A DNA stretch of 64,000 nt from Merdibacter massiliensis (lineage in GTDB: Bacteria > Bacillota_I > Bacilli_A > Erysipelotrichales > Erysipelotrichaceae): positions 26,071-90,070 of the forward strand of contig NZ_LT699725.1 of assembly GCF_900155395.1 (NCBI RefSeq), read 5' to 3'. The notes under the pieces were generated by a model, which worked only from the letters and a program-made list of their open reading frames with translations, made no database searches and was not told where the DNA came from. The number at the start of each line of letters is the position of its first letter. Position 1 is the stretch's first letter. Below, piece after piece: positions 56,063-63,286 of the stretch. Position numbers and translations under genes: made by a program.

Positions 56063-56328
56063 GAACAAAAAGAGATACCAAAAAATAAGAGAGCGGTGAG
56101 AACATGACAATAGAAAGCCGATGTGTGAAGAACCATCGATGATCGCTAAATTAACGATTGACATCTGCTGGTGAATTATTTTCATCAAAGTTCCATGTAA
56201 TCCATAAGGAAATTGCCTGACCATTCGTACGCATGGAATGGGGAACAGCAGGTTGTCTATATTGAGCGAAAACACGAAGTGTGTCATAATAGAGAACAAA
56301 AGGGAACAGAGAATCTGTTCTCTTTTTT
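56063..56328 (+). ncRNA. Candidate structured RNA, copy 2 (between ansA and rsmG)
   Basis: A promoter-to-terminator unit of about 266 nt with no convincing ORF. The 5' block AAGAGAGCGGTGAGAA (56087-56102), then ATGACAATA and AAGCCG, matches copy 1 with two or three changes. Hairpin A pairs CGATG with CATCG (56119-56138). Hairpin B pairs GGTGAA with TTCATC, followed by AAAG (56170-56190). Helix C pairs TTCCATG with CATGGAA (56191-56238). A closing helix pairs GACA-CTGCT (56160-56169) with AGCAG-TGTC (56247-56257). The stem sequences differ from copy 1 but the pairing is kept. The element ends at a strong terminator and rsmG has its own promoter, so it looks like an independent RNA. ATGACA could also pair with TGTCAT at 56282. 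Confidence 0.6.
56302..56328 (+). terminator. Terminator of the second structured RNA
   Basis: GGGAACAGA (56302-56310) pairs with TCTGTTCTC (56314-56322) around GAA, followed by six T. A further 8-bp hairpin (CGCATTGT with ACAATGCG, 56332-56352) follows. Confidence 0.88.
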
Positions 56329-56452
56329 ATCCGCATTGTTTTTTACAATGCGCATTTTCAGTATAGCATAGGTATATCATTTTTTTTTGTAAAATGTAAA
56401 TTTGGAAATAAGGAAATTTTATGTATCAGTAAAACTAGCGAAAGTTACTATT

Positions 56453-56479
56453 TTGATTGATTCGGAAGTTTGCTATAAT
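56453..56479 (+). promoter_or_regulatory. Promoter of the rsmG-noc-parAB unit
   Basis: TTGATT at 56453-56458 and extended -10 TTTGCTATAAT ending at 56479; the spacer is 15 bp. Confidence 0.65.
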
Positions 56480-56499
56480 ATACCTACTGGGGGAATCAT

Positions 56500-57204
56500 A
56501 TGGGTTCATTTACAAAAACGACCTTTTTAGAAAAATTAAAGGAACAGGGAGTTGTTCTTACACAGAGACAACAGCAACAATTTGCAGCATATGCAAAACT
56601 GTTGGCACAATGGAATGAAAAGATGAATTTAACTGCAATAGTGGAAGAAAATGCGGTTTATGAGAAACATTTTTATGATTCCGTCTTGCCATTTTTACAT
56701 ACAAATGCGACTTCTTTGTGTGATGTTGGTGCTGGTGCAGGTTTCCCAAGCATCCCAGTTAAGATTTTATATCCAGATCTAGAGATAACGATATTAGAAC
56801 CTTTAGCAAAACGCATTCGTTTTTTAGAAGCATTATGCAGTGAACTGCAATTGACGAATGTGCATTGTTTGCATGTGCGTGCAGAGGAATATGCTGCTGC
56901 TCACCGGGAATGTTTTGATATCGTATCTGCAAGGGCAGTAGCTTCATTGCCGGTTCTCAGCGAGCTGTGTCTGCCATTGGTGCGTGTAGGCGGACAGTTT
57001 ATCGCTATGAAAGGCCCTGGCGCAAAAGAGGAAGTGCTTGCTGCCAAACATGCAATCGAAACATTGGGAGCTCGATTGGAAAAACAAGAAGAAACACTAT
57101 TGAGTGATGGTGCTGTACGTATCAATGTGTTTTATTATAAAGAAAAAACAACGAATAAAAAATATCCAAGGAATTATGGACAGATCAAGAAGCACCCATT
57201 GTAG
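56500..57204 (+). CDS. rsmG: 16S rRNA (guanine-N7)-methyltransferase
   Basis: 234 aa. It methylates G527 of 16S rRNA. The SAM-binding motif is CDVGAGAGFPSIPVKILYP. Further motifs are NEKMNLTAI, KRIRFLEALC and SARAVASLPVLSEL. The C-terminal RNYGQIKKHPL matches the family ending (…KYPRKxGxPxKxPL). GGGGG lies upstream of the ATG. It heads the conserved chromosome-partition cluster. Confidence 0.96.
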   Translation: MGSFTKTTFLEKLKEQGVVLTQRQQQQFAAYAKLLAQWNEKMNLTAIVEENAVYEKHFYDSVLPFLHTNATSLCDVGAGAGFPSIPVKILYPDLEITILEPLAKRIRFLEALCSELQLTNVHCLHVRAEEYAAAHRECFDIVSARAVASLPVLSELCLPLVRVGGQFIAMKGPGAKEEVLAAKHAIETLGARLEKQEETLLSDGAVRINVFYYKEKTTNKKYPRNYGQIKKHPL

Positions 57205-57215
57205 GAGATGAAAGA

Positions 57216-57980
57216 ATGAGAGAAAGCAAAACGATTTCCATCGATGAGATCCGACCAAATCCATATCAGCCTCGTATTGATTTTGATGATGAAGCATTGA
57301 TGGAATTATCACAATCTATCAGGGAAAATGGCCTGATTCATCCGATCACTGTAAGAAAAGAAAAAGACGGTTATGAAATAGTAGCTGGAGAAAGAAGATA
57401 TCGAGCCATGAAAATTGCCGGAATGATTGAAATTCCGGTTGTTGTGATTGATGCAGATGAAGTACAAATGGCAGAAATGGCGTTGGTAGAAAATATTCAG
57501 CGTGAAAATTTAAGTGCGATTGAAGAAGCAAAAGCGTATGTGCAGATCATGAAGACAAGCGGTATCAATCAATCGCAATTGGCGTTAAAAGTAGGGAAAA
57601 GCCAAAGTTCAATTGCGAATAAAATTCGCTTGCTGCAATTGGATGAAGAAGTGCAAAAAGCGGTGACATCAAGAAAAATATCTGAACGCCATGCACGAGC
57701 TTTACTGGCATTGCCAAAAGAAAAACAGGAAGCAGCAATGGAGACGATCGTAAAAAAAGGAATGACGGTTGCTCAAAGCGAAAAGATGATCCAAAAAGAA
57801 AAAGAGGAAAAAACTGTAAAGCATAAAAAAGTGTTGAAAGGATTGACTCGCAATATCAAGATTGGTTTGAACACAATTGAACAGGCTGTGTCTATGATCG
57901 AAAAAAGCGGGATCGAGATTCATCATGAGGTAATTGAAAAGGAAGAGGAAGTTATTGTTACGCTTCATTTTCCAAAATAG
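57216..57980 (+). CDS. noc: ParB-like nucleoid occlusion protein
   Basis: 254 aa. ParB/Noc fold: RPNPYQPRIDFDDEALMEL, then the CTP-binding GERRYRAMKIAG motif, ENIQRENLSAIEEA, and an HTH (QSQLALKVGKSQSSIANKIRLLQL). Its position between rsmG and parA is that of Noc in Bacillus, a DNA-binding division inhibitor. The visible N terminus begins directly with the ParB core and lacks the amphipathic membrane-targeting helix known from B. subtilis Noc. Membrane attachment may therefore differ, or this is a second ParB. TAGGAG precedes the start. Confidence 0.83.
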   Translation: MRESKTISIDEIRPNPYQPRIDFDDEALMELSQSIRENGLIHPITVRKEKDGYEIVAGERRYRAMKIAGMIEIPVVVIDADEVQMAEMALVENIQRENLSAIEEAKAYVQIMKTSGINQSQLALKVGKSQSSIANKIRLLQLDEEVQKAVTSRKISERHARALLALPKEKQEAAMETIVKKGMTVAQSEKMIQKEKEEKTVKHKKVLKGLTRNIKIGLNTIEQAVSMIEKSGIEIHHEVIEKEEEVIVTLHFPK

Positions 57981-57998
57981 TTAGAAGGACGTGAAGAA

Positions 57999-58769
57999 AT
58001 GGGAAAAATCATTGCGATTTCAAACCAAAAAGGTGGAGTTGGAAAAACGACAACAGCTATCAATTTAGCTGCTGGTTTAGGATACTTGCGAAATAAGGTA
58101 TTATTGGTCGATTTTGACCCGCAGGGAAATGCTTCACAGGGAGTTGGAGCTGCAAAGGCTGAAAATCAGCTGACTGTATACAACATGCTGATGGAAGATT
58201 ATACACCGGATGCTGTGATCGAACATTTGCGTAAACCGCCGATCGATATCATTCCGGCTAATATTTCTTTAGCTGGTGCGGATCTGGAGATGGTGCAATT
58301 TGAAGCTGGAAAAGAAGAATTATTAAAAAAGAAATTAGAGCTGGTAAGAGATCGATATGATTATATTATCATTGATTGTCCGCCGTCTCTTGGTTTATTG
58401 AATACAAACGCACTGACTGCAGCTGACTCTGTCATCATTCCTGTACAATGCGAATATTATGCATTGGAAGGTGTAACTCAGCTGTTGTTGACGATTCGTT
58501 TGGTGCAGCAGTTGTTTAATCCGCATTTGATGATCGAAGGCGTATTATTAACGATGTTTGATGCACGAACGAAGCTTTCCGTTGAGGTACAACAGGAAGT
58601 GCGCCAGCATTTTAAAGACCGTGTATATCATCATTACATTCCGCGGAATGTCAAACTGAGTGAATCACCTTCCCGTGGAAAATCTATATTTGAATATGAT
58701 GTACGGTGTGAAGGGGCGAAGGCATACGCTGGATTAGCGAATGAAGTAGTCAAACAGAATAAGAAGTAG
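57999..58769 (+). CDS. parA: Chromosome partitioning ATPase ParA/Soj
   Basis: 256 aa. The deviant Walker A motif KGGVGKTTTAINLAA is at the N terminus. VDFDPQGNAS and IIIDCPPSLGLLN follow. It drives origin segregation together with ParB. AGAAGGA lies upstream of the ATG. It is 18 bp from noc and 12 bp from parB. Confidence 0.96.
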   Translation: MGKIIAISNQKGGVGKTTTAINLAAGLGYLRNKVLLVDFDPQGNASQGVGAAKAENQLTVYNMLMEDYTPDAVIEHLRKPPIDIIPANISLAGADLEMVQFEAGKEELLKKKLELVRDRYDYIIIDCPPSLGLLNTNALTAADSVIIPVQCEYYALEGVTQLLLTIRLVQQLFNPHLMIEGVLLTMFDARTKLSVEVQQEVRQHFKDRVYHHYIPRNVKLSESPSRGKSIFEYDVRCEGAKAYAGLANEVVKQNKK

Positions 58770-58781
58770 GGAGGTGGCAGC

Positions 58782-59660
58782 ATGGCAAAAAAAAGTGAGG
58801 CACGTCTGGGGAAAGGACTTGCAGCAATTTTTGGTGAAGATGTCAGTGAAGTGTTGGAAGATATTCAACAAGGCAAATCAGATACACATGTCAGCGGACG
58901 TTTTGAAGTAGCAGTAGATCAAGTGCGTCCCAATCCTTATCAGCCGCGGAAGAGCTTTGATGAGGCGCGTTTAAAAGAACTGGCACAATCCATTCAGCAA
59001 CATGGTGTTTTTACTCCGATCTTGGTAAAAAAATCAGTAGGCGGCTATGAATTGATTGCTGGTGAACGCCGTTTGCGTGCCAGTAAGATGGCCGGCTTGG
59101 AGAAGATCCCTGCTATAGAAATGGAATTTAATGATCAGCAGATGATGGAGATTGCCTTGTTGGAAAATATCCAGCGTGAAGATCTGAACGTAATCGAAGA
59201 AGCACAGGCATATGAAAAGATGATTCAGCGTTTAGGTTATACACAAGAAGAACTGGCATCTCATATCGGAAAATCGCGTGAACATGTAACAAATACTTTA
59301 CGCTTGTTGAAGCTTCCTGTTAATTTGCAAGGATATGTGATCAATCATCAGCTTAGCATGGGACATGCTCGGGCATTGTTATCAATCAGTGATCCTCAGA
59401 AGATGGAAACACTGGCAAAAAAGATCATTCAGGAACAATTAAGCGTAAGAGCAGTTGAAAAATTAGTAAAAGAATTACAAAAGCCGAAAGAAAAGAAAAA
59501 AGAAAAAGAACGCGATATTCATATGGAAGCTGTCTGTCATCGATTGGAGGATCGTTTTCAGACAAATGTTACGATTGACAAACATCATATATCGATACGT
59601 TATGAGGATGTCAATGATCTCAATCGAATACTGGAAATACTGGGCGGACTGGAAGAGTAA
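58782..59660 (+). CDS. parB: Chromosome partitioning protein ParB/Spo0J
   Basis: 292 aa. The N terminus is typical (KKSEARLGKGLAAIFGEDVSE, contacting ParA). The ParB core carries RPNPYQPRKSFDEA, GERRLRASKMAG, ENIQREDLNVIEEA and an HTH (TQEELASHIGKSREHVTNTLRLL). A charged linker and a C-terminal dimerisation domain follow. It binds parS sites, but none with a good match was found by eye. GGGAGGTG precedes the start. A terminator follows. Confidence 0.96.
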   Translation: MAKKSEARLGKGLAAIFGEDVSEVLEDIQQGKSDTHVSGRFEVAVDQVRPNPYQPRKSFDEARLKELAQSIQQHGVFTPILVKKSVGGYELIAGERRLRASKMAGLEKIPAIEMEFNDQQMMEIALLENIQREDLNVIEEAQAYEKMIQRLGYTQEELASHIGKSREHVTNTLRLLKLPVNLQGYVINHQLSMGHARALLSISDPQKMETLAKKIIQEQLSVRAVEKLVKELQKPKEKKKEKERDIHMEAVCHRLEDRFQTNVTIDKHHISIRYEDVNDLNRILEILGGLEE

Positions 59661-59671
59661 TATCATGAAAA

Positions 59672-59706
59672 ACAAAGTCAGATTTTACAATTTGACTTTT
59701 TTCTTT
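59672..59706 (+). terminator. Terminator after parB
   Basis: AAAGTCA (59674-59680) pairs with TGACTTT (59693-59699), followed by a T-rich run. Confidence 0.75.
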
Positions 59707-59748
59707 TGCGGATATTGTATAGTATGATATTCTAAAATGGGTGATAGG

Positions 59749-60381
59749 ATGAAACGATGGTATTTATGGATCCTGTTTTCTAGTCTGCTGGTTATTTCTT
59801 TGACGCTTTTGGATTTATTTGGAACATGGCAAGTAAGCAAGAGTGCGGCAGATTTTGGAATAGAGGAGTATCACAGCAGTCAAGACAAGAATAATAACGG
59901 CATCGATGATGTACATGACTTTGTTCTCGGGGCAAGAGCCTATATTCAAACAAATCCGCGATATGGGAGCCGTTATTATGCAGGAGGAACTCCCAATGAC
60001 GGGTATGGTGTTTGTACCGATGTGATCAGCTATGCATTTGCTGCAGCTGGTTATTCTTTAAAAGATATGGTGAATGATGATATCATACAAAACCAGGAAT
60101 TGTATGGAATTGATATTCCGGATGCCAATATTGATTATCGACGTGTGGATAATTTGCAAATTTATTTTCAACGTCATGCAACAGAATTGTCGTCCCTTTG
60201 TGAAGATCCCAAAGAATGGCAGCCAGGAGACATTGTCGTTTATCGACAGCATATCGGGATTTGCAGTGACCGCCGTAATTCACAAGGTTATCCTTTGTTG
60301 ATTCATTTTGACGCATGGGGTCCCAGAGAAAGAGATGAACTGCATAATTCTACCATCATTGCACATTATCGCTGGCAATAA
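59749..60381 (+). CDS. DUF1287 family secreted/membrane-anchored protein
   Basis: 210 aa from the ATG at 59749, with a weak GGGTGA upstream. An N-terminal signal anchor (WYLWILFSSLLVISLTLLDLF) is followed by an extracellular DUF1287 domain. This is an NlpC/P60-like fold of unknown activity, with GVCTDVISYAFAAAGY (candidate Cys), WQPGDIVVYRQHIGICSDRR (candidate His) and LIHFDAWGPRERD. By fold it could be a cell-wall amidase or peptidase; this is inferred. It is followed by a convergent gene and a shared hairpin. Confidence 0.8.
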   Translation: MKRWYLWILFSSLLVISLTLLDLFGTWQVSKSAADFGIEEYHSSQDKNNNGIDDVHDFVLGARAYIQTNPRYGSRYYAGGTPNDGYGVCTDVISYAFAAAGYSLKDMVNDDIIQNQELYGIDIPDANIDYRRVDNLQIYFQRHATELSSLCEDPKEWQPGDIVVYRQHIGICSDRRNSQGYPLLIHFDAWGPRERDELHNSTIIAHYRWQ

Positions 60382-60402
60382 AAAAAGCGCCTTATGCGCT
60401 CA
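60379..60402 (-). terminator. Terminator of the DUF5662-like gene
   Basis: On the minus strand AGCGC pairs with GCGCT around a short loop, followed by six or more T (60380-60386 complement). It begins at the stop codon of the minus-strand gene. Confidence 0.7.
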
Positions 60403-60927
60403 AGTATTTTTTAATATATCTTTGCGTATGTGCTGAATCGTGTCAGAAAGGCCATGTTCGCTTAAATATGTGAGCATGTGCAAGATAAGCTTATCCGTGT
60501 TGGGATGGATCATGATATGTCCTCTGCCGTTTAAATAATAGTTTAGAGCACTTTGATCAGTATATTGATCTTTCATATAAATTTGTGAAGCAGCAACACG
60601 GTCGCAGAACATCTCAACGACATAATTCGTAGGCATTTCCAAAGCCTGTACGCCATTTTTTCCGTTGTCTAGCCAGTATTCCCAATGATGTTTGTTTCTT
60701 CCTTTGTGGTGTAACCATCCTAAAGAATATCCCTTTACTTCTTTTTCGCGGTCAATTGGACTGCGATTTCCTTGAAAATAGCGAACACCGGCACAAAATT
60801 CAACAGGAGAATATTTGGAAAGATCATGTTTGATTCCTTGCGAATAGAGGCCGCATCGAAAACACAACCGCGTTACTTTTATTTTATGTTTTGTAATTGT
60901 CGTTAGATGACCTAAGAATCGATTCAT
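60400..60927 (-). CDS. DUF5662-like conserved protein
   Basis: 175 aa from the ATG at 60927, with AAGGAGG upstream; an ATG at 60951 lies before that site. A soluble His/Trp-rich protein with GLYSQGIKHDLSKYSPVEF, GWLHHKGRNKHHWEYWLD and a later EMFCDRVAASQIYM. The pattern (HDxSK, then HHxxxxHHWE) looks like a conserved metal-binding helical family annotated as DUF5662. The histidines and acids suggest an HD-like metal centre, but no function is known. It is a single-gene unit. Confidence 0.75.
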   Translation of the reverse strand: MNRFLGHLTTITKHKIKVTRLCFRCGLYSQGIKHDLSKYSPVEFCAGVRYFQGNRSPIDREKEVKGYSLGWLHHKGRNKHHWEYWLDNGKNGVQALEMPTNYVVEMFCDRVAASQIYMKDQYTDQSALNYYLNGRGHIMIHPNTDKLILHMLTYLSEHGLSDTIQHIRKDILKNT

Positions 60928-61018
60928 ATTTCCTCCTTGTATCGTCCTCATTTTATCACAAATATGGATCGATCCATCATTTTATTCTCATGAAAATAAT
61001 ATTTCTTGAAAAATCCGG

Positions 61019-61047
61019 TTGCGTATTTACGAATGCCTTGCTATAAT
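61019..61047 (+). promoter_or_regulatory. Promoter of rpmE
   Basis: TTGCGT at 61019-61024, 17-bp spacer, TATAAT at 61042-61047 with a TGC extension. Confidence 0.75.
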
Positions 61048-61060
61048 ATATAAGCACTTA

Positions 61061-61085
61061 CTTTGGACCCACCTGAGGTCTAAGG
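61061..61085 (+). ncRNA. Leader hairpin before rpmE, possible L31 autoregulatory site
   Basis: CTTTGGACC (61061-61069) pairs with GGTCTAAGG (61077-61085), with two G-U pairs, around a CACCTGA loop. The Shine-Dalgarno AAGGAG starts four bases later. Ribosomal-protein leaders are known for L31 in Firmicutes; a match to that class is not verified. Confidence 0.5.
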
Positions 61086-61103
61086 CGGAAGGAGAGTATG
61101 AAA

Positions 61104-61307
61104 ATGAAACAAGGCATTCATCCAGAGTACCATCGTGTTGTGGTAAAATGTACTTCCTGCGGTGCTGAATTTGAAACCGGATCAACAAAGAAGGAATTGC
61201 GTGTTGATACTTGCTCAAACTGCCATCCATTCTTTACTGGTCGTCAGCGTTTTGCTGCAGCACAGGGACGTATCGAGAAGTTCAATAAAAAATACGGACT
61301 TAAATAA
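61104..61307 (+). CDS. rpmE: 50S ribosomal protein L31, zinc-binding form
   Basis: 67 aa. The start [10 protein letters not shown] corresponds to the usual L31 N terminus and lies nine bases after AAGGAG; the ATG at 61098 would be too close. Four cysteines (VKCTSCG and DTCSNCH) show the zinc-containing type. TGRQRF(A)[15 protein letters not shown] is the family ending. It precedes tdk, a common Firmicute order. Confidence 0.96.
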   Translation: MKQGIHPEYHRVVVKCTSCGAEFETGSTKKELRVDTCSNCHPFFTGRQRFAAAQGRIEKFNKKYGLK

Positions 61308-61309
61308 AA

Positions 61310-61338
61310 AAATGGCGAATACTTCGCTGTTTTTTTTA
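61310..61338 (+). terminator. Terminator after rpmE
   Basis: GCGAA-TAC-TTCGC hairpin (61315-61327), flanked by an A run and followed by an eight-T run. Confidence 0.8.
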
Positions 61339-61410
61339 TGCCGAATAGGGAGTTTTTCTATTTAAAAATTGAGTTTGTGCTATAATGGGTGAGAAAAAAG
61401 GAGAATTGTT

Positions 61411-62007
61411 ATGTATCAGCAATATCATGAAGGTTGGATCGAAGTTATTTGCGGATGCATGTTTGCAGGAAAAAGTGAAGAATTGATTCGCCGCATTCAT
61501 GTATTGAGTTATGCAAAAAAGAAGATTCAAGTATTTAAACCGCGTATGGATGATCGTTATGCAATAGATGCTGTCGCCTCCCATAATGGTACAAGAATTC
61601 CCTGTCACGCAGTGAGAGATACAAATGAATTGGCTTCATTAGTAGAAAAAGACAGTGATGTCATTGCCATTGATGAAGTACAGTTTTTTGATGAAGCAAT
61701 CGTCGGATTATGCGAACGCTATGCGAATGAAGGAAAGCGGGTAATGGTTGCAGGGCTTGATCTGGATTTTCGCGGAGAACCATTCGGCATCATGGGAGAA
61801 TTATTAGCCAAAAGTGAATTTGTGACCAAATTAACGGCTGTATGTACTTGCTGCGGTGCACCGGCGACACGTTCGCAGCGATTGATCAATGGACATCCTG
61901 CTGCTTATGATGAAAAGGTTGTTCTGGTAGGAGCTAAGGAATGCTATGAAGCTCGTTGCCGGCATCACCATGTCGTAATACAGACGAGTCAAAAAAGAGA
62001 AGGGTAG
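61411..62007 (+). CDS. tdk: Thymidine kinase, type II
   Basis: 198 aa. The P-loop GCMFAGKSEELIRR, the Walker-B-like DEVQFF and LDLDFRGEPFG lasso region are diagnostic. The structural zinc ligands are seen as CTCCGAPAT and ARCRHH. It phosphorylates thymidine in salvage. AAAGGAG and the extended -10 TGCTATAAT (61379-61386) lie upstream. Confidence 0.96.
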   Translation: MYQQYHEGWIEVICGCMFAGKSEELIRRIHVLSYAKKKIQVFKPRMDDRYAIDAVASHNGTRIPCHAVRDTNELASLVEKDSDVIAIDEVQFFDEAIVGLCERYANEGKRVMVAGLDLDFRGEPFGIMGELLAKSEFVTKLTAVCTCCGAPATRSQRLINGHPAAYDEKVVLVGAKECYEARCRHHHVVIQTSQKREG

Positions 62008-62017
62008 GTAATGATGA

Positions 62018-63199
62018 ATGAAACGTGCAAAACGAATGGAGTGTTTTCATCCTTCTATTTTTACAAAATTAGATGAAGAGAAGCAAAAACAGCAGGCAAT
62101 GGGCAGGCAGATGCTTGATTTTTCAATTGGTTCACCGGATATTGCACCTGCAGAACATATCATTGCTGCATTGACAAAAGAAGTGGCCAAACCGGAAAAT
62201 TATCGTTATGCCATTCATGATCTGCCGGCGCTGCAGGAAGCAATTGCCGCATGGTACCAACGGCGTTATGGCGTACAGTTAGATACGAACGGTGAAATTC
62301 TGACTTTGCAAGGTTCACAAGAAGCTTTGGCCAACATTGCATTAACCATCTGTGATCCAGGCGATTATGTACTGGTGCCGGATCCTTATTATCCGATCTT
62401 TGCGGATGGACCACGATTGGCAGGTGCCAATATTTGGTTCATGCCTATGCGTGAAGAAAACGATTATCTGATTCAATTTGATGACATCCCAGAAGAAATA
62501 GCTGAAAAAGCAACTTTGATGATCGTTTCTTATCCGAATAATCCGACCGGAGCAACGGCAAATGATGATTTTTACAATCAATTGATTGCTTTTGCAAAAC
62601 GCTGGGGAATTGCTGTTTTACATGATAATGCATATAGCGAACTTGTTTTTGACGGAACATTAGGGAAAAGCTTTCTGTCATATGAAGGGGCAAAGGATGT
62701 TGGGGTCGAACTGAATTCTTTTTCCAAGACATATGGCATGGCTGGGGCGCGTTTAGGCGTTCTTGTGGGGAATGCACAAATCATCGATGGATATAAGATA
62801 CTAAAATCGAATATGGATTATGGCATCTTCTTGCCTGTTCAAAAAGCAGGGATCGTTGCTTTGAATGCAAACCAGAATTGCGTAGCAGTTACACGAGATG
62901 CATATGAGCATCGAAGGAACCTGATGGTCAAGTGTTTTAGAGAAGCCGGCTGGATGTTGAATCCAAGCAAAGCTACCATGTTTGAGTGGGCAAGGATCCC
63001 GCAAGAATTTGAGGATAGTGAAACTTTTGCAGTTGAGCTTTTGAAACAATGCGGGATCATCGTTACACCAGGAACAGCATTCGGTCCTGAAGGAAAACGC
63101 TATGTGCGTTTGGCTTTGGTAGTGGAGGATGATCAAATTATTGAGGCAGGAAAACGATTAAAAGATTGTACATTCTTTCAGAGAAACCATGTACAATGA
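62018..63199 (+). CDS. PLP-dependent class I/II aminotransferase
   Basis: 393 aa. Fold-type I aminotransferase: the N-terminal MLDFSIGSPDIAPAEHI, VPDPYYPIFADG, VSYPNNPTGA, and the PLP lysine at 237 in NSFSKTYGMAGARLG. The C-terminal Arg is in KRYVRLALVVE. The sequence resembles the LL-diaminopimelate/alanine-type aminotransferases of Firmicutes (PatA/DapL-like). The lysine operon in this window lacks the N-acetyl-DAP aminotransferase, so this gene and argD are both candidates for that step (inference). It starts 10 bp after tdk; the ribosome binding site is weak (GGGTAGG), and an internal ATG at 62036 is possible. Confidence 0.85.
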   Translation: MKRAKRMECFHPSIFTKLDEEKQKQQAMGRQMLDFSIGSPDIAPAEHIIAALTKEVAKPENYRYAIHDLPALQEAIAAWYQRRYGVQLDTNGEILTLQGSQEALANIALTICDPGDYVLVPDPYYPIFADGPRLAGANIWFMPMREENDYLIQFDDIPEEIAEKATLMIVSYPNNPTGATANDDFYNQLIAFAKRWGIAVLHDNAYSELVFDGTLGKSFLSYEGAKDVGVELNSFSKTYGMAGARLGVLVGNAQIIDGYKILKSNMDYGIFLPVQKAGIVALNANQNCVAVTRDAYEHRRNLMVKCFREAGWMLNPSKATMFEWARIPQEFEDSETFAVELLKQCGIIVTPGTAFGPEGKRYVRLALVVEDDQIIEAGKRLKDCTFFQRNHVQ

Positions 63200-63232
63200 G
63201 AAGGAGCAGATGCATTTTGCTATATAGAATGC

Positions 63233-63238
63233 TATAAT
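63233..63238 (+). promoter_or_regulatory. Extended -10 promoter before galE
   Basis: TGCTATAAT, about 50 bases before the galE start. No strong -35. Confidence 0.5.
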
Positions 63239-63286
63239 GCAAGAGTGAATAAAAATAGGCTGCTATTTTTAGAGAGGATGTAAGGT

